Assembly: GCF_020532665.2 (NCBI RefSeq)
Contig: NZ_JAIWPG020000017.1
Span: forward strand, 1-64,000
Direction of reading: 5' to 3'
Length of the DNA stretch: 64,000 nucleotides
From: Lelliottia sp. WAP21
GTDB taxonomy: Bacteria > Pseudomonadota > Gammaproteobacteria > Enterobacterales > Enterobacteriaceae
Below are positions 29,652 to 39,627 of this stretch, piece by piece. Numbering within the stretch: position 1 is the first letter of the stretch; every line of letters begins with the position of its first letter. The notes beneath the pieces were generated by a model, which searched no databases, was not told where the DNA came from, and saw nothing but the letters and a program-made list of their open reading frames with translations. A program made the position numbers and the translations under genes.

Positions 29652-29988
29652 TCACCGTCGGTATCTTTCCGGCCGCGAAAGATACCGTTCACCCTTCTTA
29701 AAGCTAAATTAGAATTATCATCAACTGCATTTACTCCCTGTTTAAACAGCATAACCGTTAGAAAGTCAGGGGCAAACTGTCGCAAATTTGCGACAAAAGT
29801 AGAAAGTAATTCCCCGCTACGCAAATTCCACGTTCCAATTATTTATTTCATGTCAAAAGATTGAATATTTCATACGTTTTCATACGTAAATTCGCTGGCT
29901 TTTCGACTAAAGTTTCTTTAGGATTTATCTCAGTCATGATTACTTATGCCGATTGTTTGGTAGCGAAATGATAAGCGATATCGATTGT
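29652..29988 (+). promoter_or_regulatory. Intergenic region cysB-ymiA with hairpin and tandem decamer
   Basis: A hairpin (CGGTATCTTTC paired with GAAAGATACCG, 29659-29686) follows cysB and may end its transcript, though its T-run is weak. From 29869 the decamer TTTCATACGT occurs twice in direct repeat, just upstream of the small-protein cluster. An AT-rich stretch from 29840 probably holds the ymiA promoter. No gene was seen. Confidence 0.5.
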
Positions 29989-30129
29989 ATGAGGTTAGCA
30001 ATGCCGTCAGGAAGTGAAGAGCCGCAAAGGGACCCAGCGCTTAAACGTAAAGCCTGGCTGGCGGTATTCCTTGGCTCCGCCCTGTTTTGGGTGGTGGTGG
30101 CGTTACTGGTCTGGAAATATTGGGGATGA
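29989..30129 (+). CDS. ymiA: YmiA, small membrane protein
   Basis: 46 residues, as in E. coli YmiA. It starts MRLAMPSGSEEP and has one transmembrane helix (LAVFLGSALFWVVVALLVW), ending KYWG. The function is unknown. Its TGA overlaps the yciX ATG by two bases, so both are translated from one transcript. Confidence 0.88.
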   Translation: MRLAMPSGSEEPQRDPALKRKAWLAVFLGSALFWVVVALLVWKYWG

Positions 30130-30302
30130 ATATGGCAGCTCTGTTGCAGGTTGAACGGGTTAAGAAATTGTGTCGCCCATGTGACGACAATCGCAAAGTA
30201 AGTAAAGTACTTGCGACAAGCGTGCCAACCTCATGGAAGCTGACGGCACAGCAGCAGGCCTTTATTGATATGTTCGCGGAAGACGAACCTAAAAAACAGT
30301 AA
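30126..30302 (+). CDS. yciX: YciX, small protein of unknown function
   Basis: 58 residues from the ATG at 30126, or 56 from the ATG at 30132. It contains KKLCRPCDDN and LATSVPTSWKLTAQQQAFID. The CxxC pair could bind metal, but there is no proof. It overlaps ymiA, as in E. coli. About 120 bp follow before ymiC. Confidence 0.8.
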   Translation: MNMAALLQVERVKKLCRPCDDNRKVSKVLATSVPTSWKLTAQQQAFIDMFAEDEPKKQ

Positions 30303-30429
30303 TTTAGTCATTAAGCCCCAAGGGTTAATAATGACTGCACTTTTGTACTCTTTAATAAATACACATCAGCAATATTGAATGGGGAATTCCCCCGGTCCGG
30401 TATATATATAAAAGTCTGGTGTTATGATG

Positions 30430-30528
30430 ATGAATATCCTACAGAACGCAAAATACTGGTCATGGATCGGCGCTTTCACTGTATCCATCCTGTTCTGGTC
30501 TCAGCTTATCTGGCTGGCCTTAAACTAA
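30430..30528 (+). CDS. ymiC: YmiC, small single-span membrane protein
   Basis: 32 residues from the ATG at 30430, reading MNILQNAKYWSW and then a hydrophobic segment IGAFTVSILFWSQLIWLALN. Two more ATG codons stand directly before it (30424, 30427), so the start is uncertain by two residues. It resembles E. coli YmiC at the same locus upstream of acnA. The C-terminus lies just before a strong terminator. Confidence 0.75.
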   Translation: MNILQNAKYWSWIGAFTVSILFWSQLIWLALN

Positions 30529-30534
30529 ACGTAA

Positions 30535-30558
30535 AAACCTCGCTGCGGCGAGGTTTTT
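30535..30558 (+). terminator. Terminator after ymiC
   Basis: AACCTCGCTGCGGCGAGGTT followed by TTTT, separating the small-gene cluster from acnA. Confidence 0.92.
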
Positions 30559-30692
30559 TGTTGGCTCTCTGATCAACCCGGGCAGGCAGTTTATCAATTT
30601 GGGTTGTTATCAAAACGTTACGGCATGTTTGTGTTATCTTTAATTACAGCCCCGATGATAGTCGGGGTATCCCTGTAATGAAGGAGGAGCTT

Positions 30693-33368
30693 ATGTCGTT
30701 AACCCTACGCGAAGCCAGTAAGGATACGCTGCAGGCAGAGAACAAGACCTACCACTACTACAGCTTGCCGTTGGCCGCTAACACACTTGGAGACATCTCG
30801 CGACTCCCCAAGTCCCTGAAAGTCTTAATGGAAAACTTACTCCGCTGGCAGGATGAAGAGTCCGTCACGGCAGAAGACATTCATGCCCTGGCGGGGTGGC
30901 TGGAACATGCCCACGCCGACCGGGAAATTGCCTATCGTCCGGCAAGGGTCCTGATGCAGGACTTTACCGGCGTTCCCGCCGTCGTCGATCTTGCGGCGAT
31001 GCGCGAAGCCGTCAAACGTCTTGGCGGCGATACCGCAAAAGTGAACCCGCTTTCGCCAGTTGATCTGGTGATTGACCACTCCGTCACCGTTGACCACTTC
31101 GGCGATGATGACGCCTTTGAAGAAAACGTCCGTCTCGAAATGGAACGTAACCATGAACGCTACGTTTTCCTCAAATGGGGCCAGCAGGCCTTCAGCCGTT
31201 TCAGCGTCGTTCCACCCGGCACCGGGATCTGCCACCAGGTGAATCTGGAATACCTGGGAAAAGCCGTCTGGAGCGAGCTACAGGATAAAGAGTGGATCGC
31301 CTACCCGGATACGCTGGTCGGGACGGATTCGCATACCACCATGATTAATGGCCTGGGCGTGCTTGGCTGGGGCGTAGGCGGTATTGAAGCAGAAGCTGCC
31401 ATGCTTGGTCAGCCCGTCTCGATGCTGATCCCGGATGTGGTCGGTTTTAAACTGGTGGGCAAATTATCCGAGGGGATTACCGCAACGGACCTGGTGCTGA
31501 CGGTGACGCAAATGCTGCGTAAACATGGCGTCGTGGGCAAATTCGTTGAGTTTTATGGTGACGGTCTGGATTCTTTACCCCTGGCTGACCGGGCAACCAT
31601 TGCCAATATGGCACCAGAATACGGCGCAACCTGTGGTTTCTTCCCGATTGATGGCGTCACGCTTGAATACATGAAATTAAGCGGACGAAGCGATGAGCAG
31701 GTTGCATTGGTTGAAGCCTATGCTAAAGCACAAGGCATGTGGCGTAATACCGGTGATGAGCCTGTCTTTACCAGCACGCTGGAGCTGGATATGGGCGAGG
31801 TTGAAGCGAGCCTTGCAGGGCCAAAACGTCCGCAGGATCGCGTATCCCTGGGAGATGTCCCGAAAGCATTTGCGGCCAGTAATGAACTGGAAGTGAATAC
31901 CGCGCAAAAAGATCACCGCCCCGTCGACTATGTTATGAACGGGCATCAGTATCAGCTGCCGGATGGCGCGGTGGTCATCGCGGCGATCACCTCCTGTACT
32001 AATACCTCAAACCCCAGCGTGCTGATGGCAGCCGGTTTACTGGCGAAAAAAGCGGTGACGCTGGGCCTGAAACGCCAGCCCTGGGTGAAAGCCTCGTTGG
32101 CCCCGGGTTCAAAAGTGGTATCGGATTACCTGGCCCAGGCGCGGCTGACGCCATACCTTGATGAGCTGGGGTTTAACCTCGTCGGGTATGGGTGTACGAC
32201 CTGCATCGGTAACTCCGGTCCGTTACCGGACCCGATTGAGCAAGCGATTAAGCAGGGGGATTTGACCGTCGGTGCTGTGCTCTCCGGCAACCGTAACTTT
32301 GAAGGCCGTATTCATCCCCTCGTCAAGACCAACTGGCTGGCCTCACCGCCGCTGGTCGTTGCTTATGCGCTGGCAGGGAATATGAATATCAACCTCGCGA
32401 CCGATCCGCTTGGTCACGATCGGAAAGGCGATCCTGTGTATCTGAAGGATATCTGGCCTTCTGCTCAGGAAATTGCCCGAGCGGTGGAAAAAGTCTCGAC
32501 GGATATGTTCCGCAAAGAGTATGCGGAGGTGTTTGAAGGCACGCCAGAGTGGAAATCCATCGACGTGACGCGCTCAGATACCTATGGCTGGCAGAATGAT
32601 TCCACCTATATTCGCTTATCGCCGTTCTTCAACGATATGGAGGCGCAGCCAAAACCGCTGGAAGATATTCATGGCGCCCGTATTCTCGCCATGCTGGGGG
32701 ATTCGGTCACCACTGACCATATTTCGCCGGCAGGGAGTATCAAAGCCGACAGCCCAGCGGGACGTTATTTGCAAAGCCGTGGCGTTGAACGCCGTGATTT
32801 TAACTCCTACGGTTCGCGTCGTGGTAACCATGAAGTGATGATGCGCGGCACCTTTGCCAACATTCGTATCCGTAACGAAATGGTTCCCGGTGTGGAAGGG
32901 GGCATGACGCGTCACTTGCCTGGTGCTGAAGTGATCTCGATTTACGATGCGGCCATGAAATACCAGCAGGAAGGCACGCCTCTGGCGGTACTTGCGGGTA
33001 AAGAGTACGGGTCCGGCTCCAGTCGAGACTGGGCTGCTAAAGGTCCACGACTTTTAGGCGTGCGCGTCGTGATTGCCGAGTCGTTTGAACGTATACACCG
33101 TTCTAATCTGATCGGGATGGGGATTTTACCGCTGGAATTCCCACAAGGTGTGACCCGTAAAACGCTGGGGCTGACAGGAGAAGAGTGCATCGATATCCAT
33201 GCGTTGCAGAGCCTGACACCTGGCGCCACGGTGCCGGTGCAATTAACGCGTGCGGATGGGAAAACGGAAGTGCTTGAATGCCGCTGTCGAATTGATACGG
33301 CGACCGAGCTGACCTATTACCAGAACGACGGCATATTGCATTATGTGATTCGTAATATGCTGAATTGA
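30693..33368 (+). CDS. acnA: Aconitate hydratase A
   Basis: 891 residues, as in E. coli AcnA, the stationary-phase and oxidative-stress-stable aconitase of the TCA cycle. The iron-sulfur ligands lie in [10 protein letters not shown] near residue 435 and in [11 protein letters not shown] near 501-504. The C-terminal swivel domain has [20 protein letters not shown], with its substrate-binding serine and arginine. AAGGAGGAGC precedes the ATG at 30693. It also acts as an RNA-binding protein when the cluster is lost, as known in E. coli. Confidence 0.98.
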   Translation: MSLTLREASKDTLQAENKTYHYYSLPLAANTLGDISRLPKSLKVLMENLLRWQDEESVTAEDIHALAGWLEHAHADREIAYRPARVLMQDFTGVPAVVDLAAMREAVKRLGGDTAKVNPLSPVDLVIDHSVTVDHFGDDDAFEENVRLEMERNHERYVFLKWGQQAFSRFSVVPPGTGICHQVNLEYLGKAVWSELQDKEWIAYPDTLVGTDSHTTMINGLGVLGWGVGGIEAEAAMLGQPVSMLIPDVVGFKLVGKLSEGITATDLVLTVTQMLRKHGVVGKFVEFYGDGLDSLPLADRATIANMAPEYGATCGFFPIDGVTLEYMKLSGRSDEQVALVEAYAKAQGMWRNTGDEPVFTSTLELDMGEVEASLAGPKRPQDRVSLGDVPKAFAASNELEVNTAQKDHRPVDYVMNGHQYQLPDGAVVIAAITSCTNTSNPSVLMAAGLLAKKAVTLGLKRQPWVKASLAPGSKVVSDYLAQARLTPYLDELGFNLVGYGCTTCIGNSGPLPDPIEQAIKQGDLTVGAVLSGNRNFEGRIHPLVKTNWLASPPLVVAYALAGNMNINLATDPLGHDRKGDPVYLKDIWPSAQEIARAVEKVSTDMFRKEYAEVFEGTPEWKSIDVTRSDTYGWQNDSTYIRLSPFFNDMEAQPKPLEDIHGARILAMLGDSVTTDHISPAGSIKADSPAGRYLQSRGVERRDFNSYGSRRGNHEVMMRGTFANIRIRNEMVPGVEGGMTRHLPGAEVISIYDAAMKYQQEGTPLAVLAGKEYGSGSSRDWAAKGPRLLGVRVVIAESFERIHRSNLIGMGILPLEFPQGVTRKTLGLTGEECIDIHALQSLTPGATVPVQLTRADGKTEVLECRCRIDTATELTYYQNDGILHYVIRNMLN

Positions 33369-33380
33369 TGCAGTAAGGTC

Positions 33381-33407
33381 CTGCCCGGCAATGTGTTTGC
33401 CGGGCAG
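33381..33407. terminator. Hairpin between acnA and ribA, likely bidirectional terminator
   Basis: CTGCCCGGCA and TGCCGGGCAG pair around a seven-base loop between the convergent stops. The flanking T-run (ATAATTTATT) is imperfect. Confidence 0.65.
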
Positions 33408-33412
33408 ATAAT

Positions 33413-34003
33413 TTATTCGCTGAGGAGATGCCCCATCTTCGCCGCTTTGGTATCCAGGTAATGTTCGTTCTTAGGATTGCGGCCCACAATCAGTGATACG
33501 CGCTCAACGATGTTGATTCCCGCTTCTGTCAAAATCTCCACTTTGCGTGGGTTGTTGGTCAGAAGGCGCACTTCATCAACGCCCAGAAGCTTGAACATAT
33601 CCGCGCACAAGGTGAAATCACGTTCGTCGGCGGCAAAGCCGAGCTGGTGATTCGCTTCAACGGTGTCATAGCCTTGATCCTGCAACGCGTAGGCACGAAT
33701 CTTATTCAACAGACCGATGTTACGGCCTTCCTGACGGTGATAAAGCAGGATGCCGCGACCTTCCTCGGCAATGTGCGAAAGAGCCGCTTCTAATTGAAAA
33801 CCGCAGTCACAGCGCAGGCTGAACAGGGCATCGCCCGTCAGACACTCAGAGTGAACACGCGCCAGGACCGGGGTTTGCCCCGAGATGTCTCCAAACACCA
33901 GCGCGACGTGATCTTGCCCGGTTGCCAGTTCTTCAAAACCCACCATCAGGAAATCGCCCCATGGGGTTGGCAGATTGGCTTCTGCCACACGTTTAAGCTG
34001 CAT
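33413..34003 (-). CDS. ribA: GTP cyclohydrolase II
   Basis: 196 residues, as in E. coli. It opens GTP in the first step of riboflavin synthesis. Zinc cysteines lie in [20 protein letters not shown] (positions about 54, 65 and 67), and the catalytic stretch [18 protein letters not shown] follows. It is convergent with acnA, as in E. coli, and 194 bp from the divergent pgpB. Confidence 0.97.
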   Translation of the reverse strand: MQLKRVAEANLPTPWGDFLMVGFEELATGQDHVALVFGDISGQTPVLARVHSECLTGDALFSLRCDCGFQLEAALSHIAEEGRGILLYHRQEGRNIGLLNKIRAYALQDQGYDTVEANHQLGFAADERDFTLCADMFKLLGVDEVRLLTNNPRKVEILTEAGINIVERVSLIVGRNPKNEHYLDTKAAKMGHLLSE

Positions 34004-34197
34004 GTGATTCTCCAGAGTATGCTGACACGTTTCGTGTCTGTCGCCCTTCGGCGTTTATTTGCGTCTATTTTGCCACAAGCAACAGGCGTTCACCTAGTTG
34101 CGGCCATGCTATACGAACGTTAAACGCACAATCCGACATATCCCCGCATCGATAAATTTCAGTTATGATTGTTGAGCTTAGTGAAAAAGGAGACAAC

Positions 34198-34965
34198 ATG
34201 CTGTTAATTGCCCGTCGTACGGCGGCAGGTGCCGCAATCCTGCTGATCATGCCTGCAGTGGTATGGCTATCAGGCTGGGCCTGGCAACCGGGCCACCATA
34301 CAGGATGGCTTAAGGCACTCTACTGGATAACGGAAACGGTCACTCAGCCCTGGGGAATCATCACTCACGGTCTCCTTTGCGCCTGGTTCTTGTGGTGCCT
34401 GCGGTTCCGTTTGCGTCCGGCCATCATGCTGTTTGTTATCCTTGGCGGGGCGATCCTGGTTGGGCAGGGGGTCAAGTCCTGGGTGAAAGATTACGTTCAG
34501 GAACCCCGACCATTTGTGGTCTGGCTGGAAGAAACGCACCATATTCCGGTCGAGACCTTCTACAATTTAAAGCGTAAAGAGCGAAGCCATCTGGTTAAAG
34601 AGCAGCTTGCGCAGGAGCAGACTGTTCCGAAATTTTTACGCCAGCACTGGCAAAAAGAGACCGGCTTTGCGTTTCCTTCAGGGCATACCATGTTTGCCGC
34701 CAGTTGGGCGCTGCTGGGCGTGGGATTGCTGTGGCCGCGTCGACGCACGATAACCATCGTAGTGTTACTGGTCTGGGCAACAAGCGTAATGGGAAGCCGC
34801 TTGCTGCTGGGGATGCACTGGCCACAGGATTTAATGGTCGCCACGGCCATCTCCTGGCTGCTGGTCACCTTCGCGACCTGGCTTGCGCAAAGACTCTGCG
34901 GACCGCTTACGCCGCCGCCGGAAGAGAACAAAGAAATAGCCGAAAGGGAGCAAGAAACTTCCTGA
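34198..34965 (+). CDS. pgpB: Phosphatidylglycerophosphatase B / undecaprenyl diphosphatase
   Basis: 255 residues (E. coli 254), an inner-membrane PAP2 phosphatase with six hydrophobic segments. The three PAP2 motifs are KDYVQEPRPF, PSGHTMFA and SRLLLGMHWPQD. It dephosphorylates phosphatidylglycerophosphate, undecaprenyl diphosphate and related lipids. AAAAAGGAGACAAC precedes the ATG at 34198. Confidence 0.96.
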   Translation: MLLIARRTAAGAAILLIMPAVVWLSGWAWQPGHHTGWLKALYWITETVTQPWGIITHGLLCAWFLWCLRFRLRPAIMLFVILGGAILVGQGVKSWVKDYVQEPRPFVVWLEETHHIPVETFYNLKRKERSHLVKEQLAQEQTVPKFLRQHWQKETGFAFPSGHTMFAASWALLGVGLLWPRRRTITIVVLLVWATSVMGSRLLLGMHWPQDLMVATAISWLLVTFATWLAQRLCGPLTPPPEENKEIAEREQETS

Positions 34966-35113
34966 CGGTTGATAATCAGCATTTAGCCCAAAGATCTTGC
35001 ATGAGCGCGTCACTTTTTACGTTTCGCGCTCGTCACTAAAATGGTAGTTTATAAGGCTGATTGCGGTAAGTTGAACACACTTTATTCGCTTGAACCACAT
35101 AACGGGAAGTCAT

Positions 35114-35422
35114 GTGAAATATTTACTCATTTTCTTACTGGTATTAGCGATTTTTGTCATCTCCGTCACACTGGGTGCGCAAAACGATCAACAGGTCACT
35201 TTCAATTATCTGCTGGCGCAGGGCGAGTATCGGGTTTCCACGCTGCTAGCTGTTTTGTTTGCCGCAGGATTTGTTATCGGCTGGCTGGTATGTGGCGTGT
35301 TCTGGCTAAAAGTCCGTGTTTCGCTTGCGCGCGCTGAGCGTAAAATCAAACGTCTCGAACACCACATTGCACCGGCGACAGACGTGCCGGTAAATACGGG
35401 TGTGCCGGTCGTGAAGGAATAA
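35114..35422 (+). CDS. lapA: Lipopolysaccharide assembly protein A
   Basis: 102 residues, as in E. coli LapA (YciS). Two transmembrane helices (about 2-20 and 41-65) and a charged C-terminal coiled segment RVSLARAERKIKRLEHH. It forms the operon with lapB and works with it in controlling LPS synthesis. The start is GTG at 35114; the overlapping ATG at 35112 is out of frame. lapB starts six bases after its stop. Confidence 0.95.
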   Translation: MKYLLIFLLVLAIFVISVTLGAQNDQQVTFNYLLAQGEYRVSTLLAVLFAAGFVIGWLVCGVFWLKVRVSLARAERKIKRLEHHIAPATDVPVNTGVPVVKE

Positions 35423-35428
35423 TCGACT

Positions 35429-36598
35429 ATGCTGGAGTTGTTGTTTCTGCTTTTGCCTATAGCGGCAGCCTATGGCTGGTATATGGGACGCAGAAGTGCG
35501 CAACAAACAAAGCAGGATGAAGCTAACCGGCTGTCCCGTGATTACGTGGCCGGGGTCAACTTCCTTCTCAGCAATCAACAGGACAAAGCGGTAGACCTCT
35601 TCCTTGATATGCTCAAAGAGGATACTGGCACCGTTGAAGCGCATCTAACGCTGGGTAATCTCTTCCGCTCTCGTGGCGAAGTTGACCGCGCCATTCGTAT
35701 TCACCAGACCTTAATGGAAAGCGCCTCGCTGACCTATGACCAGCGTTTGCTGGCGGTACAGCAGCTGGGCCGTGATTATATGGCTGCGGGCCTTTACGAT
35801 CGCGCTGAGGACATGTTCAGCCAGTTAGTGGATGAAACCGAATTCCGTGTCAGCGCACTCCAGCAGCTTTTACAAATTTATCAGGCCACCAGCGACTGGC
35901 TGAAAGCGATTGATACCGCTGAACGCCTGGTGAAATTAGGTAAAGATAAGCAGCGCGTGGAGATCGCCCATTTTTACTGCGAGCTGGCACTGCAGCAGAT
36001 GGGTAATGACGACATGGATAAAGCCATGGCGTTGCTGAAAAAGGGCGCTTCCGCCGATCGTAACAGCGCGCGCGTGTCCATTATGATGGGGCGCGTGTTC
36101 ATGACGAAAGGGGAATATGCCAAAGCCGTTGACTGCCTGTTGCGGGTGATCGAACAAGATAAAGAGCTGGTCAGCGAAACGCTGGAGATGCTGCAAACGT
36201 GTTATCAGCAGCTGGACAAGCCGAATGAGTGGGTGACTTTCCTGCGCCGTTGTGTCGAAGAGAACACAGGCGCAACCGCCGAGCTGATGCTGGCCGATGT
36301 TGTTGATCATCACGAAGGCGGGGACACTGCGCAGGTGTTCATTACACGACAGCTACAACGCCATCCAACGATGCGGGTCTTCCACAAGCTGATGGACTAC
36401 CACCTGAATGAAGCGGAAGAAGGGCGAGCGAAAGAGAGCCTGATGGCGCTCCGTGATATGGTTGGTGAGCAGATCCGCAGTAAACCCCGTTATCGTTGCC
36501 TGAAGTGTGGTTTTACCGCTTATACGCTTTACTGGCACTGTCCATCCTGTAAGGCCTGGTCGACTATCAAGCCTATACGGGGTCTGGACGGGCAGTAG
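35429..36598 (+). CDS. lapB: Lipopolysaccharide assembly protein B
   Basis: 389 residues, as in E. coli LapB (YciM). An N-terminal membrane anchor (about 1-19) is followed by TPR repeats (LSNQQDKAVDLFLDMLKEDT, VEAHLTLGNLFRSRGEVDRA and others), then a rubredoxin-like metal site CLKCGFTAYTLYWHCPSC. LapB presents LpxC to FtsH for proteolysis and so limits lipid A synthesis. Confidence 0.97.
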   Translation: MLELLFLLLPIAAAYGWYMGRRSAQQTKQDEANRLSRDYVAGVNFLLSNQQDKAVDLFLDMLKEDTGTVEAHLTLGNLFRSRGEVDRAIRIHQTLMESASLTYDQRLLAVQQLGRDYMAAGLYDRAEDMFSQLVDETEFRVSALQQLLQIYQATSDWLKAIDTAERLVKLGKDKQRVEIAHFYCELALQQMGNDDMDKAMALLKKGASADRNSARVSIMMGRVFMTKGEYAKAVDCLLRVIEQDKELVSETLEMLQTCYQQLDKPNEWVTFLRRCVEENTGATAELMLADVVDHHEGGDTAQVFITRQLQRHPTMRVFHKLMDYHLNEAEEGRAKESLMALRDMVGEQIRSKPRYRCLKCGFTAYTLYWHCPSCKAWSTIKPIRGLDGQ

Positions 36599-36785
36599 TT
36601 TTTAAAAAGTCCGCATATTAGTTACAACATACTAATGGCGTTTTTAAACTTTTTTGCAGCACCGTGCGGCTATCAGCCTGGCAAGGTGGAAATGGATTCT
36701 GTCAATTTGCTGCGCTGGCAGGTAGAATGCTCGCCGTTTATCTATCCCGCGCCACAGCGGCGCCCATAGACGAAAAGGGCTGGTC

Positions 36786-37526
36786 ATGACGTCTGTTGCA
36801 TCCTCTTCTTCCCGCGTAGTTACTGAATCACCTGTTGTCGTTGCGCTTGATTATAACAATCGCGACAGCGCACTTGCCTTTGTCGACCGTATCGACCCGC
36901 GCGATTGCCGTCTGAAAGTCGGCAAAGAGATGTTCACACTCTTTGGACCACAAATTGTTCGCGACCTGCAGCAGCGTGGTTTTGATATCTTTCTCGATTT
37001 AAAATTTCACGATATCCCGAACACCACTGCTCACGCCGTTGCCGCAGCAGCTGAACTGGGAGTCTGGATGGTGAATGTTCATGCCTCCGGCGGGGCGCGT
37101 ATGATGACGGCTGCGCGTGAAGCCTTACTTCCCTTTGGAAACGATGCCCCATTGCTGATTGCAGTCACGATATTGACCAGTATGGAAGCGAGCGACCTTC
37201 TTGACCTTGGCGTGACGTTGTCACCCGCCGAGCATGCAGAACGTCTGGCCCGTCTGACGCAAAATTGTGGTCTTGATGGGGTGGTCTGTTCTGCACAGGA
37301 AGCTGTCCGTTTTAAATCTGAGCTGGGCCAGGCATTTAAACTGGTCACGCCGGGCATTCGTCCTCAGGGGAGCGATGCAGGCGATCAGCGCCGCATTATG
37401 ACACCGGAACAGGCTCTCGCAGCGGGTGTGGATTACATGGTGATCGGTCGTCCTGTGACACAAGCGGCAGACCCGGCAGCGACCCTGAAGGCTATCAACG
37501 CCTCATTAAATAAGGGGGCGGCATGA
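36786..37526 (+). CDS. pyrF: Orotidine 5'-phosphate decarboxylase
   Basis: 246 residues (E. coli 245). It makes UMP, the last step of pyrimidine synthesis. The catalytic lysine-aspartate network is in [14 protein letters not shown], and the phosphate-binding loops VTPGIRP and YMVIGRPVT are intact. Its stop overlaps yciH by four bases. About 190 bp separate it from lapB and hold no gene. Confidence 0.98.
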   Translation: MTSVASSSSRVVTESPVVVALDYNNRDSALAFVDRIDPRDCRLKVGKEMFTLFGPQIVRDLQQRGFDIFLDLKFHDIPNTTAHAVAAAAELGVWMVNVHASGGARMMTAAREALLPFGNDAPLLIAVTILTSMEASDLLDLGVTLSPAEHAERLARLTQNCGLDGVVCSAQEAVRFKSELGQAFKLVTPGIRPQGSDAGDQRRIMTPEQALAAGVDYMVIGRPVTQAADPAATLKAINASLNKGAA

Positions 37527-37849
37527 GTGACGCAAACAGTCGTCTCGTCTATTCCACCGAGTCCGGGCGCATCGACGAGCCAAAAGCGGCGGTTGAACGG
37601 CCTAAAGGCGATGGTATTGTCCGCATTCAACGCCAGACCAGCGGTCGCAAAGGAAAGGGCGTTTGCCTGATTACCGGTATTGACGAAGATGAAGCAGGGT
37701 TGGTTAAACTCGCGGCCGAGCTGAAAAAGAAATGTGGCTGTGGCGGTGCAGTTAAAGATGGCGTGATCGAGATTCAGGGCGATAAGCGCGATCTTATTAA
37801 ATCCCTGCTGGAAGCAAAAGGCATGAAGGTCAAACTGGCGGGCGGTTAA
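37523..37849 (+). CDS. yciH: YciH, SUI1/eIF1-family translation factor homologue
   Basis: 108 residues, as in E. coli. A C-terminal eIF1/SUI1 domain (about 30-105) includes [20 protein letters not shown] and [20 protein letters not shown]. The family can discriminate initiation complexes; in E. coli it has been linked to general translation inhibition under stress. Coupled to pyrF through an ATGA overlap. Confidence 0.96.
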   Translation: MSDANSRLVYSTESGRIDEPKAAVERPKGDGIVRIQRQTSGRKGKGVCLITGIDEDEAGLVKLAAELKKKCGCGGAVKDGVIEIQGDKRDLIKSLLEAKGMKVKLAGG

Positions 37850-37853
37850 TGCA

Positions 37854-37884
37854 AAAAGCCACGGTCGAGACCGTGGCTTTTAAT
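37854..37884 (+). terminator. Terminator after yciH
   Basis: AAAGCCACGGTC GA GACCGTGGCTTT, followed by TAATT; the A-run on the other strand could also help end osmB. Confidence 0.92.
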
Positions 37885-37951
37885 TATTGGTGCGTAAGTC
37901 AGAAAAATCGTTCTGAAATAATCAAACCCGATGAGAATTCCCGCTCAGGAA

Positions 37952-38170
37952 TTATTTGCCCACCTGGTGACCGATAACACCACCTACTGCAGCACCACCT
38001 AATGTGCCCAGTGTGCTACCGTCGGTTAATACTGCGCCACCGAGAGCACCAGCACCCGCACCGATCGCCGTGTTACGGTCACGTTTAGACCAGTTAGAAC
38101 ACGCGCTCAGAGACATGGCAAGGGCTACGGCTAAAACTGCTGCGGTCATTTTTTTGCTGGTTAAAAACAT
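37952..38170 (-). CDS. osmB: Osmotically inducible lipoprotein B
   Basis: 72 residues, almost the same as E. coli OsmB. A signal peptide ends in the lipobox LSAC (about 21-24), so Cys24 is lipidated. The mature part is glycine-rich with GAGAGALGGAVLTDG and GGAAVGGVIGHQVG, a glycine-zipper. It is induced by high osmolarity and in stationary phase in E. coli. The 275 bp upstream hold its promoters and the yciT terminator. Confidence 0.96.
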   Translation of the reverse strand: MFLTSKKMTAAVLAVALAMSLSACSNWSKRDRNTAIGAGAGALGGAVLTDGSTLGTLGGAAVGGVIGHQVGK

Positions 38171-38405
38171 ATTACTTTCTCCTGAATTATCGATTCACAG
38201 AAAGAAGTTCTCTATAAGTATAGCCAATCTGAATACTTAACGATGCATTTTCTGTGAAAGCTGTTAGCACAGGCGTTACAAAATCACGCGGGTGATAGTC
38301 ACTTCCTGTTATATCGCTAACATTAATTCTAAATTTTTGAGGTTATTTCGACAGGTAAATAATCTTAAATGGAGGCTCGGATTAATCTCAGATAAACAGT
38401 GTGGA

Positions 38406-38431
38406 AATACGCCCGTGTCTACGGGCGTATT
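38406..38431 (-). terminator. Terminator after yciT
   Basis: AATACGCCCG and CGGGCGTATT pair around six bases just past the yciT stop. On the reverse strand the stem runs into TATTTCC, a moderate T-run. Confidence 0.7.
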
Positions 38432-38445
38432 GAGTGCGGGAGGGA

Positions 38446-39186
38446 CTAAACGATATCAACCTGCAGACCGTCACGCTGGAGCTGTGCACGATCGGTTTCA
38501 CTGAGGCGATTATCCGTAATGACGCGACTGAATCGGGAGACCGGGCCCATGGTATAGGGATGGACGGCACCAAATTTAGAGCTGTCGCTCAGCACGATGG
38601 CTTCGCAACCTTTTTCCAGCACGGCGTTCACCACGTCTGAACGCATCATATCCCGACCGGTAAAGCCCGTTTCTGCCTGCCAGCCGTCGATGCCAATAAA
38701 GGCTTTGCTGAAATGAACCTGCTGTACAAACTGGCGGGTTAGCGGCCCAACCATGCTCTCGCTTTTCTTCTGATAGATACCGCCGAGAAGAACCACTTCA
38801 CACGGCGTCTCTTTCAGCAGATGGGCGATATAACTGCTTACGGTAATGATCGTCACATCTTTTTGTTCAGCAAGCGTACGGGCCAGCAGGGCGTTGCTGC
38901 TTCCATTTTCGATAAATACGGTCTCGCCATTATTGACCAGAGACGCCGCAAAGTTTGCGAGTTCTCGTTTCAGGGCAAAGTTGTTCATCATTCGTGTTTC
39001 AACGTCTTCACTGTCTATGGGCACGGCATAACCGTGGGCACGGCGAAGGTAACTCTGTTTTTCCAGCAGGTTCAGATCCTGACGTATGGTGACCTCTGAA
39101 ACGCCGGTCGTTTTAGCCAGTTCGACGACGCTCACGCGTCCTTTGTCGATCACCATCTGCAGAATGATTTGTTGTCGGGAATTCAT
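38446..39186 (-). CDS. yciT: DeoR-family transcription regulator YciT
   Basis: 246 residues from the ATG at 39186 ([12 protein letters not shown]), which matches the E. coli N-terminus; an ATG three codons upstream is possible. The helix-turn-helix is in [20 protein letters not shown] (about 21-40). The C-terminal DeoR sensor domain has the phosphosugar-binding stretch [10 protein letters not shown] and [15 protein letters not shown]. In E. coli YciT has been connected with osmotic-stress responses. It lies next to osmB, as in E. coli. Confidence 0.93.
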   Translation of the reverse strand: MNSRQQIILQMVIDKGRVSVVELAKTTGVSEVTIRQDLNLLEKQSYLRRAHGYAVPIDSEDVETRMMNNFALKRELANFAASLVNNGETVFIENGSSNALLARTLAEQKDVTIITVSSYIAHLLKETPCEVVLLGGIYQKKSESMVGPLTRQFVQQVHFSKAFIGIDGWQAETGFTGRDMMRSDVVNAVLEKGCEAIVLSDSSKFGAVHPYTMGPVSRFSRVITDNRLSETDRAQLQRDGLQVDIV

Positions 39187-39252
39187 AGCATCCATATCAA
39201 GACGGCACAGGCCGCTGGTTGAAAATAAGCAAATCGATGTTGGCGGGGTTAA

Positions 39253-39435
39253 TTAAACTTCCCACGGCGCTTTGGGTTGAGCAGCATTCGACGCGGGGTC
39301 TGCTTCGCCCTGAGCCAACAATTCAGATTTTAAGATCTCAAGATTGCGGATTGCAGAGTGATAATCGCCCGCGACAAGAATATCCAGCACAGTATCAATA
39401 CGTTGTGCCACCTTCTGTGCATCAATCTCAGCCAT
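39253..39435 (-). CDS. yciZ: YciZ, small UPF0509 protein
   Basis: 60 residues from the ATG at 39435 ([20 protein letters not shown]) to KAPWEV. It is slightly longer than E. coli YciZ (57), the extra residues lying in the linker before KAPWE. The function is unknown. It is divergent from rpfF with 192 bp between the starts; in E. coli its neighbour is yciR/pdeR. Confidence 0.92.
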   Translation of the reverse strand: MAEIDAQKVAQRIDTVLDILVAGDYHSAIRNLEILKSELLAQGEADPASNAAQPKAPWEV

Positions 39436-39627
39436 CGTGTCATCCTTTGAATGAAAAGTGAATAATTTCAATGATGCAGAAATTGGCTGCAAAAGAGAAG
39501 GGAAAAAACGCGTGACGTAAAAGAGATAAATGTCAGTGATAAATTCAGCTCTTCATATCAGGGAGCCTGGGGAGTGGATTAGTCTAAATCTGCGCGCAAC
39601 GCGCTTTAAACGAAGAGGAAATAGACT

